Shown here: positions 17,315 to 25,258 of the stretch, piece by piece | Layout of the letters: each line of letters begins with the position of its first letter | How positions within the stretch are numbered: the stretch's first letter is position 1 | Assembly (NCBI GenBank): GCA_017305835.1 | Contig: JAFKJY010000080.1 | Coordinates: 1 to 42,387 of the forward strand | Source of the DNA: Hyphomicrobiales bacterium | GTDB lineage: Bacteria; Pseudomonadota; Alphaproteobacteria; Rhizobiales; Rhizobiaceae | Length of the DNA: 42,387 nucleotides | Direction: 5' to 3' | Notes under the pieces: generated by a model | Database searches by the model: none | Told to the model about the DNA's origin: nothing | What the model saw: the letters and a program-made list of their open reading frames with translations, nothing else | Position numbers and translations under genes: made by a program

Positions 17315-17476
17315 CATCTCACAAGCTTATGAATTTAAAGGGAAATCGGGATCTTAAGAAAAGTTTCCGCCGGCGTCGGCGGGCTTTGCGCAAGCCATCG
17401 GCGGCCCTGCCGCCGGCAAAGGAAAAATCGTTCCGCCCGGAACGGTTTCCGGTGCGGAAGGGCAAGCCATTGGCTC

Positions 17477-17506
17477 GAAAAGAAAAACCCGGCGCCTGGC
17501 GCCGGG
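17477..17506 (-). terminator. Rho-independent terminator of rpsT
   Basis: On the minus strand CCCGGCG pairs with CGCCGGG across a CCAGG loop (17488-17506), followed by TTTTTCTTTT (17478-17487). It lies 31 bp after the rpsT stop and isolates rpsT from dnaA. Confidence 0.9.
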
Positions 17507-17537
17507 TCGTGCATTGCGCTGCGGTGGGAAGGTCGGC

Positions 17538-17804
17538 TCAGGCGCCGAGCGACTTCACCCGCTGGGCCAGGCGCGACACCTTCCGGGAGGCGGTGTTGCG
17601 GTGGAGAACGCCCTTGCCGGCGGCGCGCATCAGCTCGGGCTGGGCGGCCTTGAAGGCGGCCTCGGCCGCGGCCTTGTCGCCGGCGGCCAGCGCCTCCTCG
17701 ACCTTGCGGACATAGGTGCGCACGCGCGAACGGCGGTTCTTGTTCACGGCGGTGCGGGCTGCGATCTTCCGCGTTGCCTTCTTGGCCGAGGACGTGTTGG
17801 CCAT
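17538..17804 (-). CDS. rpsT: 30S ribosomal protein S20
   Basis: The 88-residue, Lys/Arg/Ala-rich helical protein binds 16S rRNA in the body of the small subunit. Hallmarks are the opening [20 protein letters not shown] and [16 protein letters not shown], and the closing [20 protein letters not shown]. Both ends are flanked by clear signals: a near-consensus promoter about 95 bp upstream and a hairpin terminator downstream, so it is a monocistronic gene. Position next to dnaA is the usual rhizobial arrangement. Confidence 0.97.
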   Translation of the reverse strand: MANTSSAKKATRKIAARTAVNKNRRSRVRTYVRKVEEALAAGDKAAAEAAFKAAQPELMRAAGKGVLHRNTASRKVSRLAQRVKSLGA

Positions 17805-17899
17805 TGTGCCTCTCTATCTTCAGGACGACCCTTCGGCACGCGGCCGGGCAGGGCTCAAAAACAAACGGGCAGCCTGCGCGGCCGCCTCTGGTTGGCGGG

Positions 17900-17928
17900 C
17901 TTATAGTTCAGCTCGCACGGGCCGTCAA
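17900..17928 (-). promoter_or_regulatory. Near-consensus rpsT promoter
   Basis: On the minus strand TTGACG (17923-17928) and TATAAG (17900-17905) are separated by exactly 17 bp, close to the housekeeping sigma consensus. It lies just downstream of the enoyl-CoA hydratase stop and about 95 bp before rpsT. Such strength suits a ribosomal protein gene. Confidence 0.8.
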
Positions 17929-17957
17929 CGGTGCCCGCAGCGGCTTTTGCGCCTGCC

Positions 17958-18731
17958 TCAGCGGTTGCGGAAATTGGCCGTCCGCTTCTCGGTGAAGGCG
18001 GCCATGCCCTCCTTCTGGTCCTCGGTCGCGAACATGGAATGGAACACGCGCCGCTCGAAGCGCAGGCCCTCGGCGAGCGTGGTCTCGTAGGAGCGGTTCA
18101 CCGCCTCCTTGGCCATGATGACGGCCGGCAGCGAGAAGTCGGCGATCTTCTGGGCGGCGCGCAGCGCCTCCTCCAGCAACTCGCCGGCCGGCACGACGCG
18201 GGAGACCAGCCCCGAGCGCTCGGCCTCGGCGGCGTCCATCATGCGCCCGGTCAGGCACATGTCCATCGCCTTCGACTTGCCGACGAAGCGGGTCAGCCGC
18301 TGCGAGCCGCCCATGCCGGGCATCACGCCGAGCGTGATCTCCGGCTGGCCGAACTTGGCGTTCTCGGCCGCGATGATGAAGTCGCACAGCATGGCGAGCT
18401 CGCAGCCGCCGCCGAGCGCGTAGCCGGCCACCGCCGCGATGATCGGCTTGCGGATGCGGGTGACCTCCTCCCAGCCGGCGAAGAAGTCCTCCATGAAGGC
18501 CTCGACATAGGTCTTGGGCTGCATCTCCTTGATGTCGGCGCCGGCCGCGAAGGCCTTTTCCGAGCCGGTCAGCACGATCGCGCCGATGCGGGCGTCGGCG
18601 TCCATCGACTTCAGCTCCTGGACGACCTCGCGCAGGACCGTCGTGTTGAGCGCGTTGAGCGCCTTCGGCCGGTTGAGCGTGATCAGCCCCACCTTGCCGC
18701 GCGTTTCGACGAGGATCGTCTCGTAGGCCAT
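17958..18731 (-). CDS. Enoyl-CoA hydratase
   Basis: The 257-residue crotonase-fold enzyme probably hydrates trans-2-enoyl-CoA in beta-oxidation. The oxyanion-hole segments [12 protein letters not shown] and [13 protein letters not shown] are intact. Both catalytic glutamates are present, the first in GGGCELAM and the second in [20 protein letters not shown]. Length is typical of the short mitochondrial-type ECHS/PaaF group. The start [12 protein letters not shown] at 18731 follows the mutM stop by 32 bp, so it is probably cotranscribed with mutM. The mutM-ech-rpsT order is well known in rhizobia. Confidence 0.93.
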   Translation of the reverse strand: MAYETILVETRGKVGLITLNRPKALNALNTTVLREVVQELKSMDADARIGAIVLTGSEKAFAAGADIKEMQPKTYVEAFMEDFFAGWEEVTRIRKPIIAAVAGYALGGGCELAMLCDFIIAAENAKFGQPEITLGVMPGMGGSQRLTRFVGKSKAMDMCLTGRMMDAAEAERSGLVSRVVPAGELLEEALRAAQKIADFSLPAVIMAKEAVNRSYETTLAEGLRFERRVFHSMFATEDQKEGMAAFTEKRTANFRNR

Positions 18732-18763
18732 GTCCGTCTCCTGAGCTTTGCCGAAGGCTCTAG

Positions 18764-19657
18764 CTAACGCTGGCAGGTGCCGCAATAGAAAGTCGACCGG
18801 CCGGACTGCACGACGCGCCGCACGGTGCCGCCGCAGCCAGCGTGCCGGCACGGCTCGCCCTCGCGGTCGTAGACGGCGAAGGAATGCTGGAAATAGCCGA
18901 GCGAGCCGTCGGTGTGGACGTAGTCGCGCAACGACGAGCCGCCCGCCTCGACGGCCTCCGCGATGACCTCGCGGATCGCCTGCGCCAGCGTGTCGGCCCT
19001 GGCGGTGGACGGCTTCTTCGCCGAGGCGATGGAGCCCGCCTTGCGCAGCGGCGACAGCCGCGCCCGCCACAGCGCCTCGCAGACATAGATGTTGCCGAGC
19101 CCGGCGATCAGCGTCTGGTCGAGCAGGGCTGCCTTGAGCGGCGCCTGCTTGCCGGCGAGCAGGCCGTTGAGGAGGGCGCCGTCGAGCGCGTTGCCGGTCG
19201 GCTCGACGCCGAGCTCGGCAAGCATCGGATGGCTGGCGAGGCCGGCGGCGTCGGAGAACAGCATGAAGCCGAAGCGGCGCGGGTCGTTGAAGACGACGCG
19301 CAGCCGTTCGCCCTCCGGCCGCTTCAGGTGGAAGACGACGTGGTCGTGGGCCGCCGCCTTCGACCGCTCGTGGTGGAAGATGCCCGGCGTGGTGCTTTCC
19401 TCTTCCGTCTCGATGCGGAAGGAGCCGGACATGCCGAGATGGCAGATCAGCACCGGGTCGCGGTCGAGATGCACGATCAGGTACTTGGCGCGGCGGCCGA
19501 CCGAGGCGATCGCGCGGCCGCGCAGGCGGCCGGCGAAGTCGGCGGGGAAGGGGAAGCGCAGGTCGGGCCGCCGCTGCTCGACCTCCTCGATCAGCGCGCC
19601 CTCCATCGCCGGCTGCAGCCCGCGCCGGACCGTCTCGACCTCCGGTAGTTCGGGCAT
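18764..19657 (-). CDS. mutM: Formamidopyrimidine-DNA glycosylase
   Basis: MutM (Fpg) excises 8-oxoguanine and formamidopyrimidines and nicks the abasic site. The 297-residue protein begins [14 protein letters not shown], giving the catalytic N-terminal Pro-Glu after Met removal. The helix-two-turn-helix is [20 protein letters not shown]. The C-terminal zinc finger has the four cysteines in CRHAGC and FYCGTCQR. It starts one base after the deoB stop, so the two are likely translated from one message. Confidence 0.96.
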   Translation of the reverse strand: MPELPEVETVRRGLQPAMEGALIEEVEQRRPDLRFPFPADFAGRLRGRAIASVGRRAKYLIVHLDRDPVLICHLGMSGSFRIETEEESTTPGIFHHERSKAAAHDHVVFHLKRPEGERLRVVFNDPRRFGFMLFSDAAGLASHPMLAELGVEPTGNALDGALLNGLLAGKQAPLKAALLDQTLIAGLGNIYVCEALWRARLSPLRKAGSIASAKKPSTARADTLAQAIREVIAEAVEAGGSSLRDYVHTDGSLGYFQHSFAVYDREGEPCRHAGCGGTVRRVVQSGRSTFYCGTCQR

Positions 19658-19658
19658 G

Positions 19659-20885
19659 CTAGGAGATCTGGCCGAGGAAGGACGTGCCGTGCCGGCCGGG
19701 CTTCAGGCCGAGATGCGCGGCCACAGTCTCGCCGAGGTCGGCGAAGGTCGGCCGCACGCCGACCGAGCCGCCCTTCAGGCCCGGCGCGATGCCGACGATC
19801 GGCGTGCGCTCGCGCGTGTGGTCGGTGCCGCGCCAGGTCGGGTCGTTGCCGTGGTCGGCGGTGAAGATCAGCATGTCGCCCGGCTTCAGCCGCTCCAGCG
19901 CCTCCGGCACGCGCCGGTCGAACTCCTCCAGCGCCGCGGCATAGCCCGGCACGTCGCGGCGGTGGCCGTAGAGCGTGTCGAAGTCGACGAAGTTGGTGAA
20001 CACGAAGTCGCCGTCGCGCGCGTCGTCCATGGCCGCCAGCGCCACGTCGAACATCTTCATGTTGTCCGGCGCCTTGCGGCTGTCGGTCATGCCGCGATGG
20101 GCGAAGATGTCGCCGATCTTGCCGACGGCGATCGCCTGGTGGCCGGCGGCCGAAACGCGGTCGAGCAGGGTCGGCTCGGGCGGCGGCACGGCATAGTCGC
20201 GCCGGTTGGGCGTGCGCTCGAAGTCGCTCGCATTGGTGCCGAGGAAGGGCCGGGCGATGACGCGGCCGATATTGTAGGGGTCGGCGATCTTGCGGGTGGT
20301 CTCGCAGAGCGCGTAGAGCCGCTCCAACCCGAAGGCCGTCTCGTGCGCGGCGATCTGGATCACCGAATCCGCCGAGGTGTAGACGATCGGCTTGCCGGTC
20401 CTGACGTGCTCCTCGCCCAGCTCCTCGATGATCGTGGTGCCCGACGCGTGGCAGTTGCCGAGAATGCCCGGCAGCTTGCCCTCGCGGATCATGGCGTCGG
20501 TCAGCTCCTTCGGGAAGGCCGGCACGGTGTCGGGGAAATAGCCCCAGTCGAAGGTGACGGGAACGCCCGACATCTCCCAGTGGCCGGACGGCGTGTCCTT
20601 GCCGCTGGAGATCTCCGTGCCCGCGCCGTAGAAGGCGCCGGGGGCGACGGCGGCAGTCGGGACCGGCCGGCCGGTCGCCAGCGAGGCGGCGTGGTCGAGG
20701 CCCAGCCGGAAGAGGTTGGGAAGCGCGAGCGGACCCTTGCGCAGGCCCTCGCGGTCGCCTTGCCCGGCCGCGCAGCCCGCCTTGATGTGGCCGTAGGTGT
20801 CGGCGCCCTCGTCGCCGTAGCGCGCCGCGTCGGGCGCGCCGCCGATGCCGAAGGAATCGAGGACGAAGATGAATGCGCGTGCCAT
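19659..20885 (-). CDS. deoB: Phosphopentomutase
   Basis: DeoB interconverts ribose/deoxyribose 1-phosphate and 5-phosphate in nucleoside salvage. The 408 residues match E. coli DeoB in length. Metal-binding and active-site motifs of the alkaline phosphatase superfamily are seen: [14 protein letters not shown] at the N-terminus, [23 protein letters not shown], and [19 protein letters not shown] near the end. No other deo gene is adjacent. It heads the deoB-mutM-ech group; 125 bp of sequence without a gene separates it from the Tad pilus genes. Confidence 0.96.
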   Translation of the reverse strand: MARAFIFVLDSFGIGGAPDAARYGDEGADTYGHIKAGCAAGQGDREGLRKGPLALPNLFRLGLDHAASLATGRPVPTAAVAPGAFYGAGTEISSGKDTPSGHWEMSGVPVTFDWGYFPDTVPAFPKELTDAMIREGKLPGILGNCHASGTTIIEELGEEHVRTGKPIVYTSADSVIQIAAHETAFGLERLYALCETTRKIADPYNIGRVIARPFLGTNASDFERTPNRRDYAVPPPEPTLLDRVSAAGHQAIAVGKIGDIFAHRGMTDSRKAPDNMKMFDVALAAMDDARDGDFVFTNFVDFDTLYGHRRDVPGYAAALEEFDRRVPEALERLKPGDMLIFTADHGNDPTWRGTDHTRERTPIVGIAPGLKGGSVGVRPTFADLGETVAAHLGLKPGRHGTSFLGQIS

Positions 20886-21010
20886 GTGAGGTCCACTTCC
20901 TGCGCCGCCTGTGCGAGAAGACATAGGCAGGAAGCGGGGCGATGGCAATTTGGAAACGATGGGCCACGCTGCCCGACAAGGCGGGCCTCGGGCCGCCGGC
21001 GGCTGCGCCG

Positions 21011-21649
21011 TCAGCAGTCCGAGCAGGCGATGGTGGTGCTGATGCGCGGCCGCAGGAAATATTCCTCCGACATCGCGATGCCGTCGAAGGCCGCCGCCAG
21101 CCCCAGCACCTTCTTCTGGTCCGCCGTCCAGGCGATCACCGGCTTGTAGGCGAGGTTGCTCTGGACGCGGATGAGGAAGGTGTTGCGGATCTTGAGCGTG
21201 TCGGGGACCGTGGCCGTGGTCGGCCCGGCGGAGGCCGCGCCGCCCTGCAGCTTGCGCGACCACGCCACGACCACCTTCGGGCTGTTCTCGTCGGTGATCT
21301 GGATGGCGGTGACGATGATTGTCGGCTGCGAGCGGTTGTAGGGCTGCAGGATCGAGCCGCCGATCTGCAGGATCGCGTCCAGCTCCGACTTCGAGATCGT
21401 CTGCTGCTGGGTGATGAGGTCGGCCACCATGGAGCCGACGCGACCCACCTTCTTGTTGACCTCGATGCCCTGCGAGACCTCCATCGTGACGAAGTAGAGC
21501 GACAGCAGCACCGGCGCGATGAAGGCGAACTCGATCGCCGCCACGCCGCGCCGGTCGGTGGCGAGCCGCCGTGCCGAGCGGCCGAGGCGGCGCGCGGCAT
21601 CGAGGCCGGTTGCAAGCAGTCCCTTGGTCATGGTCGCCCCGCCCATCAT
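21011..21649 (-). CDS. TadE/TadG family pseudopilin-like protein
   Basis: The 212-residue protein is a minor pilin-like component of the Tad system. Its Flp-type processing site is RRG-VAAIEF: cleavage after Gly35 leaves Glu40 at position +5, followed by a hydrophobic stretch [19 protein letters not shown]. The C-terminus is periplasmic, ending IACSDC with two cysteines. It is translated seven bases after the preceding tadE-like gene and ends the minus-strand group. ATGs at 21649, 21646 and 21631 are possible; the last (MTKGLL) has the better purine-rich sequence upstream. Confidence 0.85.
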   Translation of the reverse strand: MMGGATMTKGLLATGLDAARRLGRSARRLATDRRGVAAIEFAFIAPVLLSLYFVTMEVSQGIEVNKKVGRVGSMVADLITQQQTISKSELDAILQIGGSILQPYNRSQPTIIVTAIQITDENSPKVVVAWSRKLQGGAASAGPTTATVPDTLKIRNTFLIRVQSNLAYKPVIAWTADQKKVLGLAAAFDGIAMSEEYFLRPRISTTIACSDC

Positions 21650-21656
21650 CCGGCCG

Positions 21657-22253
21657 CTAGTCGTCGAACGGCTCGTTCTGCCAGGTCGCCGTGGCGAAAT
21701 GCAGAGTCTTGCCGCCCTTGAGGTTGGACATCGACTTGCGCATGAAGTCGGTGATGACCGGCCAGCGGTAGAACACGCGCAGCATGTTCTTCGACATGGA
21801 CGGGCCGGGCTTCACCGCGAAGCCGGTCGTGTCGATGTCGCCGTCTGTGGTCAGCTTGATCTTGACCGCGGCCGCCGCCGCGAAGGTGGGAAACTCGCGC
21901 AGGTCGACGACGAGGTCGGGGCAGCCGCTCGCCACCACGATGTCGAGCCGGTCGCAGATCATCTTCTTCAGCGCGGTCTCGTTGACGTCGGCGGCCTTGA
22001 CCTGGCCGGTGCGGAGCTGGCGGGCGATGTCGTCGGTCGCGTTCGACAGCACCTGCTGGGCCGCGAACGAGATGCAGCTTTCGAGGATGGCGAAGACCAG
22101 CATGGCGAAGGGGATCGCCAGCGCCGTGAACTCGATGGCCACGCTGCCGCGCCTGTTGCGGCCGAAGCGCGCCAGAAGGCCGGCGCGCCGGCGCCCTTCG
22201 CGGCTCTTGCTGTCCTGGTCGTGCATGTCCATCCGCCCCACGCGGTCCTGCAT
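21657..22253 (-). CDS. TadE family pseudopilin-like protein
   Basis: This 198-residue Tad component has a basic N-terminus and the processing site RRG-SVAIEF, with cleavage after Gly36 and Glu41 at +5. The membrane helix is FTALAIPFAMLVFAILESC, and a long periplasmic domain follows. It is paired with the downstream TadE/TadG-like gene. In-frame Mets at positions 1, 8 and 10 are all possible starts; the most downstream one has GGGGCGG at a suitable distance. It probably localises to the inner membrane and helps assemble or sort the Flp pilus. Confidence 0.85.
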   Translation of the reverse strand: MQDRVGRMDMHDQDSKSREGRRRAGLLARFGRNRRGSVAIEFTALAIPFAMLVFAILESCISFAAQQVLSNATDDIARQLRTGQVKAADVNETALKKMICDRLDIVVASGCPDLVVDLREFPTFAAAAAVKIKLTTDGDIDTTGFAVKPGPSMSKNMLRVFYRWPVITDFMRKSMSNLKGGKTLHFATATWQNEPFDD

Positions 22254-22322
22254 TCGACGGGCAAGATAGCGCAGAGGCGTTGAATTCCGGTGTGGACGAT
22301 GCGGCGGATTTTCGATTTCGCG

Positions 22323-22337
22323 CTAACCGTTTGCTAA
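22323..22337 (-). promoter_or_regulatory. CtrA-like direct repeat upstream of the tadE genes
   Basis: On the minus strand TTAG-CAAACGG-TTAG matches the spacing of the CtrA consensus TTAA-N7-TTAA, with one base changed in each half. It lies about 70 bp before the tadE-like start. CtrA control of pilus genes is known in Caulobacter and Sinorhizobium; use of this site is inference. Confidence 0.4.
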
Positions 22338-22357
22338 CCGTTCCGCGAGCCGCCGGC

Positions 22358-22795
22358 CTACTGGCTGTTGAGCTCGAGCTCGGACGCGCGCTCGGCGTCG
22401 CCCTTGTAGGCGCTCTCGCACATCGGCGTGCACGACAACGTCTGCACGCTCGCGCGCTTGTACACGCGCACGGAGTAGGGGGAGTCGCGCGACACCACCA
22501 CCTGCTCGTCGACGATCGGGGTGCCGTCGGAATCGAGGACCACCAGGTTGGTGACGCCGAAGCCCTTGCCGGTGAGCACGATGGTGCTGGAATCCTGTAC
22601 CGACGCGTCGGCGATCGCCGGGTTGCCGATGACGATCGTGTCGGCCGGCCGCGCCAGCTTGACGATCTTGGCCTGGTTCATGACGACCTGGATGCCGGAG
22701 GCGGCGATGCCCGGCTGCTGCGCGAAGACAAGAAGCGCCGCGGCAAGGGCCGCGGCTGCGCCGTGCTTCGCGAGAATGCGCCCCCGATGCGCCAT
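22358..22795 (-). CDS. Stand-alone secretin N-domain (pilus assembly) protein
   Basis: The 145-residue exported protein begins with a signal peptide (AAAALAAALLVFAQQPGIAA). It then carries the N-terminal pilus/secretin domain that also occurs in CpaC. Compare IVKLARPADTIVIGNPAIAD here with IVVDLPTDAYDILVANPAVAD in CpaC. It lacks the secretin barrel. A Cys pair follows in LSCTPMCES. The ribosome site GGAGG lies five bases before the ATG. It is the first gene of the minus-strand Tad group and diverges from the pilins. It may be a periplasmic ring or adaptor of the secretin; that is inference. Confidence 0.85.
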   Translation of the reverse strand: MAHRGRILAKHGAAAALAAALLVFAQQPGIAASGIQVVMNQAKIVKLARPADTIVIGNPAIADASVQDSSTIVLTGKGFGVTNLVVLDSDGTPIVDEQVVVSRDSPYSVRVYKRASVQTLSCTPMCESAYKGDAERASELELNSQ

Positions 22796-22918
22796 GACAA
22801 CCTCCGGCCGGAAAAACCCTTGCGCGACGATGAACGAGATTGGTGAAGCAAGGGTTAAGCGCGCGGCGGCCGGCCGGCGTGGCGGCCGCCGCGGAACGCC
22901 TCCCGCCGGCTTACGAAC

Positions 22919-22948
22919 CGGTAATCATGTCCGTTAAGCGGATCGCAA
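22919..22948. repeat. Upstream element of pilin gene 1 (duplicated)
   Basis: This 30-bp segment matches 23311-23340 at 26 of 30 positions, sharing CGGTAATCATG and a central TTAAG. It lies 84 bp before the first pilin start. Equivalent placement at both pilin genes suggests a promoter or regulator site copied with the gene. Confidence 0.65.
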
Positions 22949-23032
22949 CAGGACCCCTCGTAAGGTGATGCCGTTCCGATCGACCCGCAGAAGTTGACGG
23001 ACATGCTGTGCAACGTGTTTCAGGAGCTCAAG

Positions 23033-23209
23033 ATGTCCAATCTGTTCGAACGTTTCGCCAGGGACGAGTCGGGCGCGACCGCCATCGAGTACGGGCTGAT
23101 CGCCGCCTTGATCGCGCTGGCGATCACCGCCGGCGCGACCACCCTCGGTGGCTCGCTCAGCAACCAGTTCAGCCGCATCGCGGGCAAGCTCGACAACAGC
23201 GCGAAGTAA
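23033..23209 (+). CDS. Flp family type IVb pilin, copy 1
   Basis: The 58-residue prepilin is the major subunit of the Tad/Flp pilus. The leader MSNLFERFARDESG is cleaved by CpaA after Gly14. The mature protein begins ATAIEYGLIAALIALAITAG, with the Flp hallmark Glu-Tyr at mature positions 5-6. It is preceded by AGGAG six bases before the ATG; a TTG-initiated extension of 13 residues is open but unlikely. It differs from copy 2 at only three residues (Glu6/Ala, Arg10/Lys, Ser47/Thr). Its own hairpin terminator follows. Confidence 0.95.
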   Translation: MSNLFERFARDESGATAIEYGLIAALIALAITAGATTLGGSLSNQFSRIAGKLDNSAK

Positions 23210-23235
23210 GCCCGACGACCTCCAGCGTCAGCGGC

Positions 23236-23272
23236 GGGCCGCTCCCCGAAAGGGAGCGGCCCGTTGCATTTT
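23236..23272 (+). terminator. Terminator after pilin 1
   Basis: A perfect 11-bp stem GGGCCGCTCCC (23236-23246) / GGGAGCGGCCC (23252-23262) with loop CGAAA is followed by GTTGCATTTT, a moderately T-rich tail. It separates the two pilin genes. Confidence 0.75.
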
Positions 23273-23310
23273 ATGGAATGCCGCCGTCGGCCCGGCAGCC
23301 GGATACGTTT

Positions 23311-23340
23311 CGGTAATCATGTTCATTAAGCCGATTGCAA
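23311..23340. repeat. Upstream element of pilin gene 2 (duplicated)
   Basis: This is the second copy of the 30-bp element at 22919-22948, located 90 bp before the pilin 2 start. The conserved parts are CGGTAATCATGT and TTAAG. It shows that the pilin duplication included the upstream control region. Confidence 0.65.
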
Positions 23341-23430
23341 GGGCTGCCCGGTAGTCTCGCCACGATCCGATCGGCCAACGACAAGAGCCGACGGGAAAAC
23401 GCTGTGCCACACCTGGATATGGAGTTTACG

Positions 23431-23607
23431 ATGTCCAATCTCTTCGCACGTTTCGCCAAGGACGAGTCCGGCGCGACTGCCATCGAATACGGCCTCATCG
23501 CCGCCCTCATCGCGCTCGCCATCACCGCCGGCGCCACCACGCTGGGCGGCTCGCTGAGCAACCAGTTCACCCGCATCGCCGGCAAGCTGGACAACAGCGC
23601 CAAGTAA
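23431..23607 (+). CDS. Flp family type IVb pilin, copy 2
   Basis: The 58-residue prepilin is nearly identical to copy 1, with leader MSNLFARFAKDESG and cleavage after Gly14. The start at 23431 is preceded by GGAG six bases upstream; the frame is open further back but unrelated to pilins. The nucleotide sequences of the two copies differ mostly at third positions, so the duplication is not very recent or the copies are under strong protein-level constraint. It lies immediately upstream of cpaA but behind its own terminator. Confidence 0.95.
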   Translation: MSNLFARFAKDESGATAIEYGLIAALIALAITAGATTLGGSLSNQFTRIAGKLDNSAK

Positions 23608-23635
23608 TCGGCATCGCCGACGGCGTATCGAATGC

Positions 23636-23665
23636 GGGGCCGCCCTCGGGCGGCCCCTTTGCTTT
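23636..23665 (+). terminator. Terminator after pilin 2
   Basis: The 9-bp stem GGGGCCGCC (23636-23644) / GGCGGCCCC (23649-23657) with loop CTCG is followed by TTTGCTTT. It lies between pilin 2 and cpaA, so pilins would be made in excess over the assembly proteins. Confidence 0.75.
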
Positions 23666-23735
23666 GCGGCCTTAGCGATTGGTTAAGCGGCGCGGCCTAG
23701 CCTTTCGGGGCAGCCAGGCGTCAACGGTTTCGGAC

Positions 23736-24257
23736 ATGCTCGAAGCGGCGATCCTCGTCATATTCCCGTTCTGCATGCTGTTCGCGGCGATCTCGGACAT
23801 GGTCTCCATGACGATCGCCAACCGCGTGTCGGTGATCCTCGTCGCCACCTTCGTGGCTGTCGCGCCGTTCACCGGGATGGGCTGGGAGACGATCGGCCTG
23901 CACCTGGCCGGCGGCGCGGCCGTGCTGGCGGTGACCTTCGCCATGTTCGCCTTCGGCGGCATGGGCGGCGGCGACGCCAAGCTGCTGGCCGCCACCTCGG
24001 TGTGGATGGGCTTCGGCATCCTGCTGCTCGAATACCTGGTGTTCGGCGCGGTGCTGGGCGGGCTGCTGACGCTCGTCATCCTCAAGTTCCGCAACTCGCC
24101 GGTCTCGACGCTGGCCGGCAGGAACATATTTCTGCGACATTTCGCTGATCACAAGGCCGGCATCCCCTACGGCGTCGCTCTCGGCGTCGCCGGGCTGCTG
24201 GTCTATCCGGACACGCCCCTGATGCAGTGGGCGATGGCACGGCTCACCGGGCTCTGA
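23736..24257 (+). CDS. cpaA: Prepilin peptidase CpaA/TadV (A24 family)
   Basis: CpaA is the inner-membrane aspartyl protease that removes the leader of Flp prepilins and TadE/F pseudopilins. The 173-residue protein is hydrophobic with about five to six membrane segments. It has the two catalytic aspartates: Asp21 in AAISDMVSMTI and Asp80 in the GxGD-type motif GMGGGDAKLLAA. It lacks the N-terminal methyltransferase domain of PilD, as expected for the Tad subfamily. The ATG at 23736 was chosen because it begins the first membrane segment; upstream codons show no conservation. Confidence 0.93.
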   Translation: MLEAAILVIFPFCMLFAAISDMVSMTIANRVSVILVATFVAVAPFTGMGWETIGLHLAGGAAVLAVTFAMFAFGGMGGGDAKLLAATSVWMGFGILLLEYLVFGAVLGGLLTLVILKFRNSPVSTLAGRNIFLRHFADHKAGIPYGVALGVAGLLVYPDTPLMQWAMARLTGL

Positions 24258-24336
24258 AAGCCCGCTTCTCGAGGCTTCGCGGCAGGGGATTCGGCGGGCG
24301 CTTCCGGCGCCTCGTGGCCGCGCGCGCGTGCTTTCC

Positions 24337-24378
24337 TTAAACTTTGAGTTAAGCACGATTGTAAGTGTTCCATTAACC
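24337..24378 (+). promoter_or_regulatory. TTAA-rich CtrA-like cluster upstream of cpaB
   Basis: Three TTAA motifs fall within 40 bp: at 24337 and 24349 (TTAA-N8-TTAA, one base longer than CtrA consensus spacing) and TTAACC at 24373, matching a CtrA half-site. They lie 70-110 bp before cpaB in an otherwise very GC-rich region. Control by CtrA or a similar regulator is possible but unproven. Confidence 0.35.
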
Positions 24379-24445
24379 GTAATTTGACGATTGGCCGTCC
24401 ATTGTCCCGGCTGGCATTCGGTTTGCCGAGTTCGAGGTCCGGACA

Positions 24446-25258
24446 ATGAATTCATCGCGTCTCGTGATTTTGGGCGTCGCCGTGGTGGCCGCGATCGGCG
24501 CGGGCTACGTGGCGCGCAACATGCTGGTTGCGCCGCCGCCCCAGGTCATCGTCGAGAAGGCGCCCGAGCAGCCCGCCATCAAGCTGACCGACGTGCTGGT
24601 CCTCAAGCAGGACGTGCCGATGGGCTCGATCGTCGGCGACGCGCTGGGCTGGCAGTCCTGGCCCTCGGACACGGTCGACGACAAGTTCGTCACGCGCGAT
24701 TCCGACGCGAACGCGCTGGAGGAGCTGAAGGCCGCCGTCGCCCGCGTGCCGCTCTATGCGGGCGAGCCGCTGCGCCGCGCCAAGCTGATCGGCGAGGGCC
24801 AGAGCTTCATGTCCTCGATCCTGCCGCACGGCATGCGCGCGGTGGCGACGCAGATCGCCGCCGACACGTCGGCCGGCGGCTTCATCCTGCCCAACGACTA
24901 TGTCGACGTCATCATGACGCGCCGCTCCGGCGCGACGACGAGCGGCGACGGCTTCGTCACCGAGACCATCCTGAAGAACATCCGCGTCCTCGCCATCGAC
25001 CAGGCCATCCAGGAAGACGAGGAAGGCCGCAAGGTCCGCGTCGGCGACACCGCCACGCTCGAGGTGACGCCCGAGCAGGCCGAGGTGCTGACGGTCGCCC
25101 AGCAGATGGCGGACCGCCTGACGCTGGCGCTGCGGCCGGTGGTGGACGCGAACGAGCCGGTCGAGAGCGCCGGCGAATATCTTGTGTCCGGAAACGGCCG
25201 GCGCGGCACCGTCCGCATGATCCGTTCCGGCGAGGTTTCAGAGGTGGGGGCGCGCTGA
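24446..25258 (+). CDS. cpaB: Flp pilus assembly protein CpaB (RcpC)
   Basis: The 270-residue periplasmic protein is anchored by one N-terminal membrane segment (LVILGVAVVAAIGAGYVARN). It has the SAF/RcpC domain beginning VLVLKQDVPMGSIVGDALGW. The CpaB landmarks LPHGMRAVATQIAADTSAGG and FILPNDYVDVIMTRR are clear. It is thought to link or stabilise the outer-membrane secretin. It heads the cpaB-F/tadBC operon and overlaps cpaC by one base (TGATG), which indicates translational coupling. Confidence 0.94.
   Translation: MNSSRLVILGVAVVAAIGAGYVARNMLVAPPPQVIVEKAPEQPAIKLTDVLVLKQDVPMGSIVGDALGWQSWPSDTVDDKFVTRDSDANALEELKAAVARVPLYAGEPLRRAKLIGEGQSFMSSILPHGMRAVATQIAADTSAGGFILPNDYVDVIMTRRSGATTSGDGFVTETILKNIRVLAIDQAIQEDEEGRKVRVGDTATLEVTPEQAEVLTVAQQMADRLTLALRPVVDANEPVESAGEYLVSGNGRRGTVRMIRSGEVSEVGAR

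Larger units (their letters stand above)
16725..17476. other. Long intergenic region upstream of dnaA
   Basis: About 750 bp separate dnaA from the rpsT terminator and contain no convincing gene; the short frames here lack recognisable domains or good starts. The half nearest rpsT is unusually AT-rich for this genome, with A-tracts at 17238-17256. It contains a perfect DnaA box, TTATCCACA on the minus strand at 17306-17314. A candidate dnaA promoter lies at 17076-17103. The region could serve dnaA autoregulation or be part of an origin, but with one clear box the latter is not established. Confidence 0.6.

Noticed and set aside
16964..17317. Minus-strand open frame of 117 codons upstream of dnaA
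   Set aside because: It has no family resemblance or convincing ribosome site, and it overlaps the candidate dnaA promoter.
16725..17476. Calling the dnaA upstream region oriC
   Set aside because: Only one exact DnaA box is seen, with no box cluster, and known rhizobial origins are often elsewhere. It was kept only as a possibility.
24391..25257. N-terminal extension of the CpaC frame into cpaB
   Set aside because: The extension is out of frame with cpaB and lacks any conserved sequence. A signal peptide begins just after the ATG at 25258.
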